From positions 4,402,001 to 4,466,000 of the forward strand of contig OZ244938.1 of the NCBI GenBank assembly GCA_965222175.1: a DNA stretch of 64,000 nt. Reading direction: 5' to 3'. The position numbers and the translations under genes were made by a program. This document shows positions 42,456 to 51,182 of the stretch, in pieces. Below the pieces are notes generated by a model that was not told the origin of the DNA, ran no database searches, and saw nothing but the letters and a program-made list of their open reading frames with translations. How positions within the stretch are numbered: the first letter of the stretch is position 1; every line of letters starts with the position of its first letter. The DNA is from NORP240 sp965222175 (GTDB lineage: Bacteria > Pseudomonadota > Gammaproteobacteria > Pseudomonadales > Pseudohongiellaceae).

Positions 42456-42839
42456 ATGCCTAAACTGTACCTGACTGTGGCAGCACTGACCGGCTTTCTG
42501 GCCGTTGCCCTTGGCGCCTTTGCGGCCCACGGCCTGCAGGCACGCCTTACCGACCAACTGCTGACGACATTCCAGACCGGCGTGCAGTACCACATGTACC
42601 ATGCCCTGGCGCTGCTGGGCGTCGGTATTCTCAGTATCCACTATCCGGGATCCACGGCCCTGCGGGTAAGCGGTCTGCTCTTTATCCTGGGCATCCTGGT
42701 TTTCTCGGGTAGCCTGTATATCCTGGCACTGAGCGGTATCCGCTGGCTGGGGGCCATTACCCCCATTGGCGGCGTAGCGCTGCTGGCGGGCTGGAGCGCC
42801 CTGTTGTGGTTTGCGCTGACCGATGCCACGGCAGCGTGA
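42456..42839 (+). CDS. DUF423 small membrane protein
   Basis: A 127-residue protein with four hydrophobic segments. It belongs to the DUF423/YgdD family (MPKLYLTVAALTGFLAVALGAFAAHGL at the N terminus, and the family's YHMYHALALL in the middle). The function is unknown; it is a small inner-membrane protein. It has its own position between the rpoH terminator and trmB, and is possibly co-transcribed with trmB. Confidence 0.85.
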   Translation: MPKLYLTVAALTGFLAVALGAFAAHGLQARLTDQLLTTFQTGVQYHMYHALALLGVGILSIHYPGSTALRVSGLLFILGILVFSGSLYILALSGIRWLGAITPIGGVALLAGWSALLWFALTDATAA

Positions 42840-42868
42840 GCGGACCTTAACTGGGAAACGGTGACAGG

Positions 42869-43582
42869 GTGGCAAAGGAAGGTAACCAGGTGCCGGACGT
42901 CAATGTAACGCATCCACCGGTCAGAAGTTACGTCATTCGCGGCGGTCGCCTGACCACGTCCCAGCGCAAAGCCCTGGAAACCCATGCAGATGACTTCGTG
43001 GTGGACTACAGGCCGACCGTACTGGATACCCGGTCGCTATTCGGCAACGGCAAACCGCTCACCGTCGAAATCGGGTTCGGCATGGGGGACTCCCTGCTGA
43101 CCATGGCCAGCGACAGCCCGGATACCAATTTCATCGGCATAGAAGTCCATCGACCGGGAATCGGCAAGCTGCTGCTGGGCATCGTCCGGCAAGGGCTGGA
43201 CAACATCCGCATTATCAACCACGACGCCAGGGAAGTAATGACTCACTGTTTTGCGGAGGCCAGCCTGGACAGGATTCTGATTTTCTTTCCGGACCCGTGG
43301 CACAAGAAGCGCCATCATAAACGCCGCCTGGTTCAGCCTGCTTTCGCGGAATTGCTCGCCACACGTCTGAAGCCCGGTGGCATCCTGCACGCGGCAACGG
43401 ACTGGCAGCCCTACGCCGAACAGATGCTGGCGGTGCTTGAACAGAATTCCCGGTTGCGTAACGGCGCCGGACCCGGAAACTTCGGCAGCCCCGGAGACCG
43501 ACCGTCAACGAAGTTTGAAAAGCGGGGTAAAAGACTGGGACATGGGGTCTGGGACCTCCAGTTCATCCGCCGACAGGACTGA
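42869..43582 (+). CDS. trmB: tRNA (guanine-N7)-methyltransferase
   Basis: A 237-residue SAM-dependent enzyme that makes m7G46 in tRNA. SAM-binding VEIGFGMGDSLL, IGIEVHRPGIGKLL and the family motif ILIFFPDPWHKKRHHKRRL are clear. The C-terminal region STKFEKRGKRLGHGVWDLQF is typical. The start is GTG at 42869; the N-terminal stretch before RSYVIRGGRLT is variable in the family. It nearly abuts the convergent YgjP-like gene (3-bp gap). Confidence 0.96.
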   Translation: MAKEGNQVPDVNVTHPPVRSYVIRGGRLTTSQRKALETHADDFVVDYRPTVLDTRSLFGNGKPLTVEIGFGMGDSLLTMASDSPDTNFIGIEVHRPGIGKLLLGIVRQGLDNIRIINHDAREVMTHCFAEASLDRILIFFPDPWHKKRHHKRRLVQPAFAELLATRLKPGGILHAATDWQPYAEQMLAVLEQNSRLRNGAGPGNFGSPGDRPSTKFEKRGKRLGHGVWDLQFIRRQD

Positions 43583-43585
43583 CGC

Positions 43586-44305
43586 CTACAGCCAGAGCCG
43601 ATGCTCGTGTTGCTGCAGCCAATCACGGTAATATTCATAGTCGGGACAGATGGATTCCACCAGCTCCCAGAATTCCGCCGAGTGATTCATGTGCACCAGG
43701 TGACAAACCTCGTGGGCAATCATGTAATCGATGATGGAATTCGGCGCCAGCATGATCAGCCAGTTGAACTGCACGACGCCGGTTGATGTGCAATGGCCCC
43801 ACTTAGTCTTGGTCTTGCGGAGTTTCACTTCCTTCAGCCGTCGACTCACGCGCAGATAGCGGGCAACCGCCCTGGCCCGATCCGGCAGATACCTGCCGGC
43901 GCGCTCCTGGAGAAAGGCTTCAACCTGTTGTCGGGCGCTGGCCTGGGTAAGCTTTGGCCCCTGGATGATGAATTCATCCCGGGTGACGACGACGCGTTGA
44001 CGAGGGAACTCCTGGAAGACAATACGTCGCTCCCGGGCACGATAGAAAATCTTGCGCCCGTTTTCGATGCGCAGCGACTCCCGGTAACGTTGCGCTTCCT
44101 CCCTCAGCTTCTGTTTTATCCAGTCCTGGTTGGACTGCAGAAACTGCAGTATCTCCCGTTGGCTGGTCCAGCGGGGGCAACGCACCTCAACCTTGCGATG
44201 GCGAACGTGGATGGCCAGGCTTTTCCGCGACGATCGCTTAATCTCACAATCAATATGTTTAAGGTTGGTGGTTCGTTCACCAAAATTGAGAGGTATAACT
44301 TTCAC
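43586..44305 (-). CDS. YgjP-like metallopeptidase domain protein (DUF45/M48-related)
   Basis: A 239-residue cytoplasmic protein of the YgjP/SprT-like family. The zinc-binding HEVCHLVHMNHSAEFW (HExxH with a third His further on) is present, and TKWGHCTSTGVVQFNW upstream is the usual companion motif. The substrate is unknown; the E. coli homologue is called a UTP pyrophosphatase/metal-dependent hydrolase, but that is not clear for this one. It is convergent with trmB, and a repeat copy lies just upstream. Confidence 0.87.
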   Translation of the reverse strand: MKVIPLNFGERTTNLKHIDCEIKRSSRKSLAIHVRHRKVEVRCPRWTSQREILQFLQSNQDWIKQKLREEAQRYRESLRIENGRKIFYRARERRIVFQEFPRQRVVVTRDEFIIQGPKLTQASARQQVEAFLQERAGRYLPDRARAVARYLRVSRRLKEVKLRKTKTKWGHCTSTGVVQFNWLIMLAPNSIIDYMIAHEVCHLVHMNHSAEFWELVESICPDYEYYRDWLQQHEHRLWL

Positions 44306-44322
44306 CGGATCAATTCCAAAGA

Positions 44323-44341
44323 TTAAGGAACCTCTGATTAA
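44323..44341. repeat. Dispersed repeat copy, exact consensus
   Basis: TTAAGGAACCTCTGATTAA, the reference form of the family, lies in the 50-bp gap between the methyltransferase stop and the YgjP-like start, both on the minus strand. Confidence 0.85.
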
Positions 44342-44355
44342 AGGGGTTCAGTTGC

Positions 44356-44901
44356 TCAGGCCGCCGGTTTCCTGGCCACCAGGCTGGCATAAAAACGCCG
44401 GGGTTCGGTATCCCCGCCCTCGAAATCATGAAGAATCTCCCAGTCTTCAAACCAGTTCCGCAATTCCCCCGGCTCCAGGAGAAAGTCCGGGTTGCTGGGA
44501 CGTCCAATAGCCGCCTGTTGCCGCGTAAACGTTTCAAAGAGCAACAGTCCACCCGGTACCAGGCAGTGCCGGATCCCGGGAATTAATGGTCGGTGCAGGT
44601 AATTGAAAACCAGAATGACGTCGAAGCTTTTCCCCGCTAACGGCCGACCACCCGGTTTCTCCAGGTCTACTTGCCAGACTGCTGCCGGCGTTCCCTCCGC
44701 TGCAGCCTCTTTGCTGATTTCATCCAGTGCCGTCCGCCTTATATCGGCACAGAGTACGGGAATCTTATGCCTGAGCAGATACCTTGCGTTTCTACCGGAT
44801 CCACAGGCGAGATCGAGGACACCAAAGTCCCCTGCGGTGTCCTTTACCTGTGGCAGAAAAGTTTCCAGCAGCCGGGCTGGAGCAGCTCGCTCAGGTGTCA
44901 T
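44356..44901 (-). CDS. Class I SAM-dependent methyltransferase (TehB-like)
   Basis: A 181-residue class I methyltransferase. The SAM motif VLDLACGSGRNARYLL, the acidic LCADIRRTAL and the post-motif FDVILVFNYLHRPLIPGI are readable. The overall type resembles TehB-like small-molecule methyltransferases, but the substrate is unknown. It is divergent from cmoA with 168 bp between. The downstream YgjP-like gene is on the same strand, 50 bp away, with a repeat between. Confidence 0.82.
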   Translation of the reverse strand: MTPERAAPARLLETFLPQVKDTAGDFGVLDLACGSGRNARYLLRHKIPVLCADIRRTALDEISKEAAAEGTPAAVWQVDLEKPGGRPLAGKSFDVILVFNYLHRPLIPGIRHCLVPGGLLLFETFTRQQAAIGRPSNPDFLLEPGELRNWFEDWEILHDFEGGDTEPRRFYASLVARKPAA

Positions 44902-45069
44902 GGGAATTCACCAAAATCTGCAGACGAACGCGTACCGGAAACCAGGTTGGGGTAAAATAGTTTAACCTCGTATCCTGGACAAGTTTTTTCAGTCGTTTTC
45001 TTTCCTTTTTTATCGATTCGCTGACAGCCCGGTTAAGGGACCAATTCCAACTCGGTGAGAACGTAGCTA

Positions 45070-45801
45070 GTGAAGTCAAAAAAAGACAGGCTGTTTGCGG
45101 CTGACACCGCACCGCTGGAATTCGAGTTCGACGACAGGGTAGCGGATGTCTTCGAGGACATGATCAGTCGCTCGGTGCCTGGATACTCAACCATCATCTC
45201 CATGATCGGCCTGTTGGCCAGACAATATTGTCAGCCCGGTTCCGTGGTCTACGACCTGGGGTGCTCCCTTGGTGCTGCTTCACTGGCGATAGGCAACCAG
45301 GTTCCCCACAGGGATTATCGACTGGTGGCTGTGGACAACTCGCCGGCAATGGTAAATCGCTGTACCGAAAATCTCTCCAGCCTGGACGCGCTTACCGACA
45401 GAACCGACATCCGCTGTGCGGACATTCTCGAGCTGGAAATTTCACGGGCATCGGTGGTCGTGCTGAACTTCACTCAGCAGTTCATCCCGGTCGCCAGACG
45501 TGCCGGGCTGCTGGACACTATCTACCAGGGGATGCTGCCCGGTGGCATTCTTATCCTGTCCGAAAAGATCCGGTTTCCCGATGAACGCCTGGATCAGCTT
45601 TTTATCGATACGTACCATACATTCAAGGAGAAAATGGGTTATTCCCGCCTGGAGATCGCCAAGAAAAGGACAGCACTGGAAAATGTCCTTGTACCCGAAT
45701 CCCTGGATACCCACAGGCGGAGAGTCGCCGAAGCAGGTTTTGGTAGCATCGATGTGTGGTTCCAGTGTTTCAACTTTGCCTCACTGGTGGCCATCAAGTG
45801 A
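45070..45801 (+). CDS. cmoA: Carboxy-S-adenosyl-L-methionine synthase
   Basis: A 243-residue enzyme that makes carboxy-SAM from SAM and prephenate, for wobble uridine cmo5U in tRNA. It follows the CmoA pattern closely (FEFDDRVADVFEDMISRSVPGYS, then the SAM motif VYDLGCSLGAASLAI). The GTG start at 45070 gives the usual N terminus. Its stop overlaps the cmoB start by 4 bp (GTGA), so both enzymes of the two-step modification are coupled. Confidence 0.96.
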   Translation: MKSKKDRLFAADTAPLEFEFDDRVADVFEDMISRSVPGYSTIISMIGLLARQYCQPGSVVYDLGCSLGAASLAIGNQVPHRDYRLVAVDNSPAMVNRCTENLSSLDALTDRTDIRCADILELEISRASVVVLNFTQQFIPVARRAGLLDTIYQGMLPGGILILSEKIRFPDERLDQLFIDTYHTFKEKMGYSRLEIAKKRTALENVLVPESLDTHRRRVAEAGFGSIDVWFQCFNFASLVAIK

Positions 45802-46778
45802 GCCCTTCCAGCGACCCGTTCCGGCTGGCACCGCTGCACCATGTCGACCGGACCTCGCCCCTGGCAGAACTCAATACCATCACCGATCCCGATTTTATCA
45901 ATCGCTTCAACCATGGGGACCTGGAGCGCTGGCTTGGTGTCCTGGCCCGGCTGCCCTCCCTGCAACACGGCAGCCTGGACCTGCAGTCCAGGGTAAGGAT
46001 CGGCAGCGCCGAAGAGGCAGGAGGGCAGGGTGAAGCGCTGGAAAAGTTACTGAAGACCTTTATACCCTGGCGCAAGGGGCCGTTCGAGCTGTTTGGCGTC
46101 CAGGTAGACTCTGAGTGGCAGTCAGGCATGAAATGGGACCGTCTGCTGCCCCATGTGGCTTCGTTGCAAGGACATCGCGTGCTTGATGTCGGTTGCGGCA
46201 ACGGCTACCACTGCTGGCGGGCCATTGGCGAAGGCGCCAGCCTGGTCATTGGCGTGGAACCCTATCTCCTGTACGTAATGCAGTTTCTGGCGATAAAGCA
46301 TTTCCTGCCGGACCTGCCCTGCTATCTGCTGCCGGTGCAGATGGCGCGCTATCCAGGACCTTTCCAGTACTACGATACGGTATTTTCCATGGGTGTTATT
46401 TACCACGTGCGCTCGCCCATCGACCACCTGCTACAGCTGAAGAAATGCCTGCGGCCGGGAGGACAGCTGATTCTGGAAAGCCTGGTGGTGGAAGGCGGGG
46501 AGGGCTACAGCCTGACCCCTGCAGACCGCTACGCGCGAATGCCGAACGTGTGGTTTATTCCATCTGTTGCGACGCTGAATCGGTGGTTGGCCCGCTGTGG
46601 GTTCACCGACATCCATACAGTGGATGTCACTGTTACCACCGAACAGGAACAGCGCCGGACACCGTGGATGCCCTTTCAGTCAATGGTTGACGGTCTGGAT
46701 CCCGTGGACCCCACTCGAACCTGTGAAGGGCTGCCCGCGCCGAAGCGGGCCATTCTGCTTGCCAGAACCCGCAACTGA
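45798..46778 (+). CDS. cmoB: tRNA U34 carboxymethyltransferase
   Basis: A 326-residue enzyme that transfers the carboxymethyl group from carboxy-SAM to 5-hydroxyuridine at tRNA position 34. I take the GTG at 45798, overlapping the cmoA stop; the length then matches E. coli CmoB (323), and the 14 further open codons upstream lie inside cmoA. The SAM motif VLDVGCGNGYHCWRAIGEGA and the family motifs WRKGPFELFGVQVDSEWQSGMKWDR and MGVIYHVRSPIDHL are present. Confidence 0.95.
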   Translation: MSPSSDPFRLAPLHHVDRTSPLAELNTITDPDFINRFNHGDLERWLGVLARLPSLQHGSLDLQSRVRIGSAEEAGGQGEALEKLLKTFIPWRKGPFELFGVQVDSEWQSGMKWDRLLPHVASLQGHRVLDVGCGNGYHCWRAIGEGASLVIGVEPYLLYVMQFLAIKHFLPDLPCYLLPVQMARYPGPFQYYDTVFSMGVIYHVRSPIDHLLQLKKCLRPGGQLILESLVVEGGEGYSLTPADRYARMPNVWFIPSVATLNRWLARCGFTDIHTVDVTVTTEQEQRRTPWMPFQSMVDGLDPVDPTRTCEGLPAPKRAILLARTRN

Positions 46779-47370
46779 CGCCATCGCTACAACCTTGACA
46801 GCCGGCCCGCAACGATCCCTGAATTTCCCGCGAAAGCATGAGGCCCTTAATAGTGCAAGGTTTGTTCCACAAGACAGGTTTTTGCTACGGTACTGCCTGG
46901 TGCATCACGACGCGTAATCCATCCGGCAGGCTCCAGGCCCGAATTGTCGCGGGCTATGACCACGACAAGTAATGGCGCATCCACGGCCTGGAACCCTTGC
47001 CAGGAAGCGCCACCCGGCGTCCAAATCCTGCCGTTTGGGGCCGAATGCCGCAGAAAAGGCGCCATTGCTCCTACTAAACAGGTCTGGAACAAAAAGTTTA
47101 AAAGTCTGGATTAGCGTGTGTCCTCCATAGAGTTTTTCCATGCCTTATACGGGAATTTATTTTTGCAAACAGGCTTCGATCTGTTGACGTATAACCCTAA
47201 TTACGATAACTATACAGACAAGGTTAGTGGGGTCAGCTGTAACGCGTTCACCCGGCAGCCGGACTTTACCGGCCCCGGCATTTTCCAGGCAACGCTCCGT
47301 CGTTGGGAACACTGGTGGGAATGCGGGCGCAGGAGCGTTACGATAATAACAACAGTACAGGAATCTCATC
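46779..47370. other. 592-bp A+T-richer region upstream of the RAYT-type transposase
   Basis: No gene recognised. The part from about 47095 to 47220 is markedly more A+T-rich than the flanks. An inverted pair AACGCTCC (47291–47298) / GGAGCGTT (47332–47339) sits 30 bp upstream of the transposase start and could mark or regulate the element. Short open frames here have no family features. Composition suggests inserted DNA. Confidence 0.45.
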
Positions 47371-48339
47371 ATGGCCAGACCGCTTCGAATCGAATATCCC
47401 GATGCTGTTTATCATGTTTCCAATTATGGGCTGGATGACCAGCGGGTTTTCCCCTCAGACCGTTACTTTGAAGCATTTCTTGCCGGGCTGGAGGAGACGT
47501 GCTCGCGGCTCAACGTCCAGGTGCATGCCTATTGCCTGCTGCGTAACCAGTATCACCTGGTAATAAAAACACCGGAAGCCAATCTGTCGCGGTTCATGCG
47601 GCAGATTGACGGGCTTTACACTCAGCAATACCAGCGACTGAAGAAAACCGATGGGTCACTATTCAGAGGACGTTACAAGGCAGTACTGGTTCAGCCGGAA
47701 AATTACCTGCTGCCCCTGACCCGCTATATCCACACCCTGGTGCGCTCCGGGGACGTGAAATCCTACAAGTGGTCCAGCTACACCCACTACGTCAGTAAAA
47801 AGAATCCTCCTGCCTGGCTGGACCGGGATGCAGCACTGCGGCAATTACCGGTTGCGGCTGCAAAGCGGCGTGCAGCCTACGGTAAATATGTCGCCGAGGG
47901 CGTAGACGAGGAGTTGAGCCGGTTTTATGGCAAGAAAAACCTGGCATCCATAATGGGGGACGACAAGTTCAGGAAACAGGCCCAGCGAAAACGCGCAACC
48001 ACCAAGGTACGCGGCGTATCCCGGGGTGCCCACGCGAAATGGCGTCCATCCTGCAAGGAAATAGTCAGCGCCGTCGCCAGGCAGTTCAAGGTATCGGAAG
48101 ACAGCATTTATAAGGCCGCTCGAGGTCCTGGCTCCAAGAACGTGCCCAGGTGGGTGGCGATGTACTTATGTCAGGAGTTATCTGCCGTAACGCTGCAATC
48201 CATCGCGAAGCTGTTCAAACTGAAGCGCTACGGTACAGTGTCCACGACAGTGGGCAAACTGAAAAAGGAGTTCGAGGAGGACCCCAGGCTTCTGGCTACC
48301 ACGGAAAGGCTCGCCAGAAGACTCAGCAAGGGCAGATAG
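47371..48339 (+). CDS. REP-associated tyrosine transposase-like protein (RAYT, IS200-type Y1 domain)
   Basis: A 322-residue protein with an N-terminal Y1 transposase domain (PLRIEYPDAVYHVSNYG start typical of RAYTs, then RYIHTLVRSGDV with the candidate catalytic Tyr119) and a C-terminal DnaA-like helix-turn-helix domain (CQELSAVTLQSIAKLF…YGTVSTTV). The HUH motif, normally NHxHL, reads NQYHL here: Gln60 replaces the first metal-binding His. Activity may be reduced or lost, or it may use a variant site. RAYTs mobilise REP palindromes; I see no REP cluster flanking this one. A domesticated function is possible. Confidence 0.85.
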   Translation: MARPLRIEYPDAVYHVSNYGLDDQRVFPSDRYFEAFLAGLEETCSRLNVQVHAYCLLRNQYHLVIKTPEANLSRFMRQIDGLYTQQYQRLKKTDGSLFRGRYKAVLVQPENYLLPLTRYIHTLVRSGDVKSYKWSSYTHYVSKKNPPAWLDRDAALRQLPVAAAKRRAAYGKYVAEGVDEELSRFYGKKNLASIMGDDKFRKQAQRKRATTKVRGVSRGAHAKWRPSCKEIVSAVARQFKVSEDSIYKAARGPGSKNVPRWVAMYLCQELSAVTLQSIAKLFKLKRYGTVSTTVGKLKKEFEEDPRLLATTERLARRLSKGR

Positions 48340-48361
48340 AGCAGGGGGCGGACTGGGAAGA

Positions 48362-48517
48362 CTACTTGATCTTGGCTTCCTTGTAGACCACGTGCTTGCG
48401 CACCACCGGGTCGTATTTCTTGATTTCCATCTTGTCCGGCATGTTGCGCTTGTTCTTGTCCGTTGTGTAGTAATGCCCGGTGCCGGCGCTGGATACCAGT
48501 TTTATCTTGTCACGCAT
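48362..48517 (-). CDS. rpmG: 50S ribosomal protein L33
   Basis: A 51-residue protein read on the minus strand: start codon at 48517, TAG at 48362–48364. MRDKIKLVSSAGTGHYYTTD is a standard L33 N terminus, and the C terminus with KKYDPVVRKHVVYKEAKIK matches. No zinc-ligand cysteines, so this is the zinc-free form. It follows rpmB by 33 bp as in many Proteobacteria. It faces the end of the transposase gene. Confidence 0.97.
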   Translation of the reverse strand: MRDKIKLVSSAGTGHYYTTDKNKRNMPDKMEIKKYDPVVRKHVVYKEAKIK

Positions 48518-48550
48518 AGCGAATTACCTGCCTGTTTACCTGTAAATTAT

Positions 48551-48787
48551 TTAAACGCGAACGCCCTTGTTGCGCAGGTTGGCCAGCACGGTATCGATAC
48601 CCTGCTTGTCAATGATTCGCATACCCTTGCTGGAGATGCGCAACTTGATGAATCGCTTTTCCGACTCAACCCAGAAACGGTGGGTATGGAGGTTCGGTGA
48701 AAAGCGGCGTCGCGTGCGACGATTGGCGTGAGAAACGTTGTTTCCGGTAACGGGCTTCTTACCTGTCACCATACATACCCTGGACAT
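48551..48787 (-). CDS. rpmB: 50S ribosomal protein L28
   Basis: A 78-residue ribosomal protein. MSRVCMVTGKKPVTGNNVSH, then ANRRTRRRFSPNLHTHRFW, is the L28 pattern; the length equals the E. coli protein (78). Only Cys5 is present, so there is no zinc ribbon. It starts the rpmB-rpmG pair. The 226-bp spacer toward radC (48788–49013) contains only a hairpin near radC. Confidence 0.98.
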   Translation of the reverse strand: MSRVCMVTGKKPVTGNNVSHANRRTRRRFSPNLHTHRFWVESEKRFIKLRISSKGMRIIDKQGIDTVLANLRNKGVRV

Positions 48788-48991
48788 GAAATAACCTCGA
48801 TTCTGGTCTAAGCTGCCTGAACATCGTTACCGCCCTGCGCCGGCCCGGCGACAAGGTTGTCGTGGGATTTGTGGCAAAACCGGGGGCGGTGAAAAAAGAG
48901 CTGCGTTTTATACCAGAAACCCGGAGGCTAAGCAACGCCTGACGCGCAATTGCCCTGTTTCGCTGCTGTCCGGGTAGTCCACCCCAAGCAG

Positions 48992-49013
48992 GGCCTGTTC
49001 ACGCTGACAGGCC
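48992..49013 (-). terminator. Hairpin after radC
   Basis: A 7-bp perfect inverted repeat (GGCCTGT 48992–48998, ACAGGCC 49007–49013) with an 8-nt loop abuts the radC stop on the minus strand. No T tract follows, so it may be a weak terminator or mRNA-stabilising stem. Confidence 0.4.
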
Positions 49014-49688
49014 TTAGAGCAGTCCCCGTTCGGCAAACGATACCACCTCCGGATCGCCGACTACAAAGTGGTCCAGTACCCGCACATCGATGGTGGTCAG
49101 GGCAGACTGCAGTTTACGCGTGATCGCGATATCGGCCTGGCTGGGCTCGGCAATCCCTGAAGGGTGATTATGGGCGAATATTACCGCAGCCGCATTATGG
49201 AACAGACAACGTTTCACCACTTCCCGCGGATAAACGGCGGCGCCGTCGATGGTCCCGCAGAACAACTCCTCCACGGTAACGACATAGTGCTGGTTATTGA
49301 GAAAAATGCAGCTGAACGCTTCCTGCTTGCGTGATTTGAACCGGGCGCGCAGATACCCGCGGGTGGAATCCGAACTGGCGAGGAGTTCTCCCTGTTGCAG
49401 GGGTTCCAGCAGCTGCCTTCGGCATAGCTCCAGTGCGGCCTGCAACAAGGCGAATTTCTCGGGGCCCAGGCCCTCCAGCCGACAGAATTCCTCGACTTCA
49501 TAAGCAAACAGGCGGCTGAGAGTCCCTGCTGCAGTGAGGAGTTCCCGTGCCAGGTCCAGCGCTGAATGTCCCCTTGACCCGGAACGCAGGCAGATTGCCA
49601 GCAACTCGGCATCACTCAGGGCAGTGGCACCACGGGCAATAAGACGTTCCCGTGGCCGCTCACCTGGCGGCCAGTTCGAAATAGCCAC
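49014..49688 (-). CDS. radC: RadC/JAB-domain protein
   Basis: A 224-residue protein of the RadC family. An N-terminal helix-hairpin-helix part (PRERLIARGATALSDAELLAICLRSG) is followed by a JAMM/MPN+ metal-binding domain with AHNHPSGIAEPSQAD. RadC was once linked to repair; its true role is unresolved. The length and synteny (rpmB–radC–coaBC) match E. coli and Pseudomonas. It is divergent from coaBC, with a spacer of about 250 bp (49689–49950) in which no clear promoter stands out. Confidence 0.94.
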   Translation of the reverse strand: MAISNWPPGERPRERLIARGATALSDAELLAICLRSGSRGHSALDLARELLTAAGTLSRLFAYEVEEFCRLEGLGPEKFALLQAALELCRRQLLEPLQQGELLASSDSTRGYLRARFKSRKQEAFSCIFLNNQHYVVTVEELFCGTIDGAAVYPREVVKRCLFHNAAAVIFAHNHPSGIAEPSQADIAITRKLQSALTTIDVRVLDHFVVGDPEVVSFAERGLL

Positions 49689-49950
49689 TTGCCTGTTCTC
49701 CCCCTAACTCCGTTCCCGTTGACAGCGCGGGGATCGCACTGTCTTCATCAGCATAGTTCACCCCGGTCACGCCAGCCATCGGTCCGGCAAAACAGGGCCG
49801 GTCCGGACCCATTGAATCCATTCCCCGGAGTCAACGGGTCCGGCCCTCCCGAAGCCGGGCACCAGGCCGATAGACCCCAAATTGCCTTGACCGGGGCTTG
49901 CTGATAGTCTTCATCGCCTGCTTTCACCCTGTCAGGAAATGGTGCCAGCC

Positions 49951-51162
49951 ATGGCGGACGTAGCCGTCAGTCTCTCCAACAAGCGCGTGTTGCTGGGTAT
50001 TACCGGCGGAATCGCTGCGTACAAGTGCGCGGAATTGACCCGGCAGCTGGTTAAAGCCGGTGCCCGGGTACAGGTTGCCATGACCCGAGCCGCCACGGAG
50101 TTTATTACGCCATTGACCATGCAGGCACTGTCGGGAAACCGGGTGCACCTTGACCTGCTGGATCCGGATGCCGAGGCGGCCATGGGCCATATTGAACTGG
50201 CCCGGTGGGCGGACCTGATCCTGGTTGCGCCGGGCAGCGCGGATTTTATCGCGCGCCTGGCCGGTGGGCGTGCAGATGACCTGTTGACCACGCTGATCCT
50301 GGCCAGCAGTGCACCGGTGGTCGTGGCACCTGCCATGAACCAGGCGATGTGGGCGGACAGCGGTACCCGGGCCAACATCGAGATCCTGCGGCAGCGGGGT
50401 TACCGGCTGGCGGGTCCGGCGGAAGGCGATCAGGCCTGCGGAGACACCGGTCCGGGCCGCCTGCTGGAACCCATGCAGCTCCTCGAAGCCTGTGCCGCCC
50501 TGTTTGAACCCGGGCTGTTAAGTGGCCGGCGCATTCTTATCTCCGCCGGACCCACCCGGGAAGCCATCGACCCGGTGCGCTTCATCAGTAATTACAGCTC
50601 CGGGAAAATGGGCTATGCGCTGGCGGCTGAGGCGGCCGCCGCGGGTGCCCGGGTCGTCCTGGTCAGCGGGCCTACCTGTCTGGACTGTCCGGAAAACGTC
50701 GACCGCATTGATGTTCAGTCCGCGCGGGAGATGCTGGATGCCTGTCTGGCCCATGCCGGCGATGCCGACGTGTTCATCGGTGTGGCCGCGGTGGCGGATT
50801 ATCGCCCGGTGAAAGTCAGCAGGGAAAAAATCAAGAAATCCAGCGAGCACCTGTCCCTGGAACTGGTGAAAAACCCGGACATTATCAGTGCCATTGCCGC
50901 CCTGGAACAGCGCCCCTACACGGTGGGCTTCGCCGCCGAAACCAGCGAATTGGCTGACAACGGTCGCGGTAAGCTGCATCAGAAAAATCTTGACCTGTTG
51001 TTTGCCAACCATGCGACCGATACGTTTAATAGTGATTCCGTGGTGGCTATCGCAATCCATGAGGATGGCCAGGAAGAACTGGGGCCGGGCAACAAGTCCC
51101 ACGTCGCCCGACAGATGCTGAAACTGATCGCAGCCAGGGCACCGCTGCCACAGAAGGGATAA
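49951..51162 (+). CDS. coaBC: Bifunctional phosphopantothenoylcysteine decarboxylase / phosphopantothenate–cysteine ligase
   Basis: A 403-residue fused enzyme for two steps of CoA synthesis. The CoaC half has the active-site HIELARWADLILVAPGSADF, VVVAPAMNQAMW and the cysteine loop ACGDTGPGR. The CoaB half begins near ILISAGPTREAIDPVRFISNYSSGKMG and has the KIKKSS region. I prefer ATG 49951 to the ATG 12 bp upstream, because the AGGA ribosome site is too close to the upstream one. In Pseudomonas the next gene is dut, which is not present here. Confidence 0.96.
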   Translation: MADVAVSLSNKRVLLGITGGIAAYKCAELTRQLVKAGARVQVAMTRAATEFITPLTMQALSGNRVHLDLLDPDAEAAMGHIELARWADLILVAPGSADFIARLAGGRADDLLTTLILASSAPVVVAPAMNQAMWADSGTRANIEILRQRGYRLAGPAEGDQACGDTGPGRLLEPMQLLEACAALFEPGLLSGRRILISAGPTREAIDPVRFISNYSSGKMGYALAAEAAAAGARVVLVSGPTCLDCPENVDRIDVQSAREMLDACLAHAGDADVFIGVAAVADYRPVKVSREKIKKSSEHLSLELVKNPDIISAIAALEQRPYTVGFAAETSELADNGRGKLHQKNLDLLFANHATDTFNSDSVVAIAIHEDGQEELGPGNKSHVARQMLKLIAARAPLPQKG

Positions 51163-51182
51163 CCCGGGGAGTTCAAGATTCA

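Noticed and set aside
46847..47092. 81-codon minus-strand open frame before the RAYT-type gene
   Set aside because: No recognisable family or ribosome site; it lies in an A+T-richer, probably inserted stretch.
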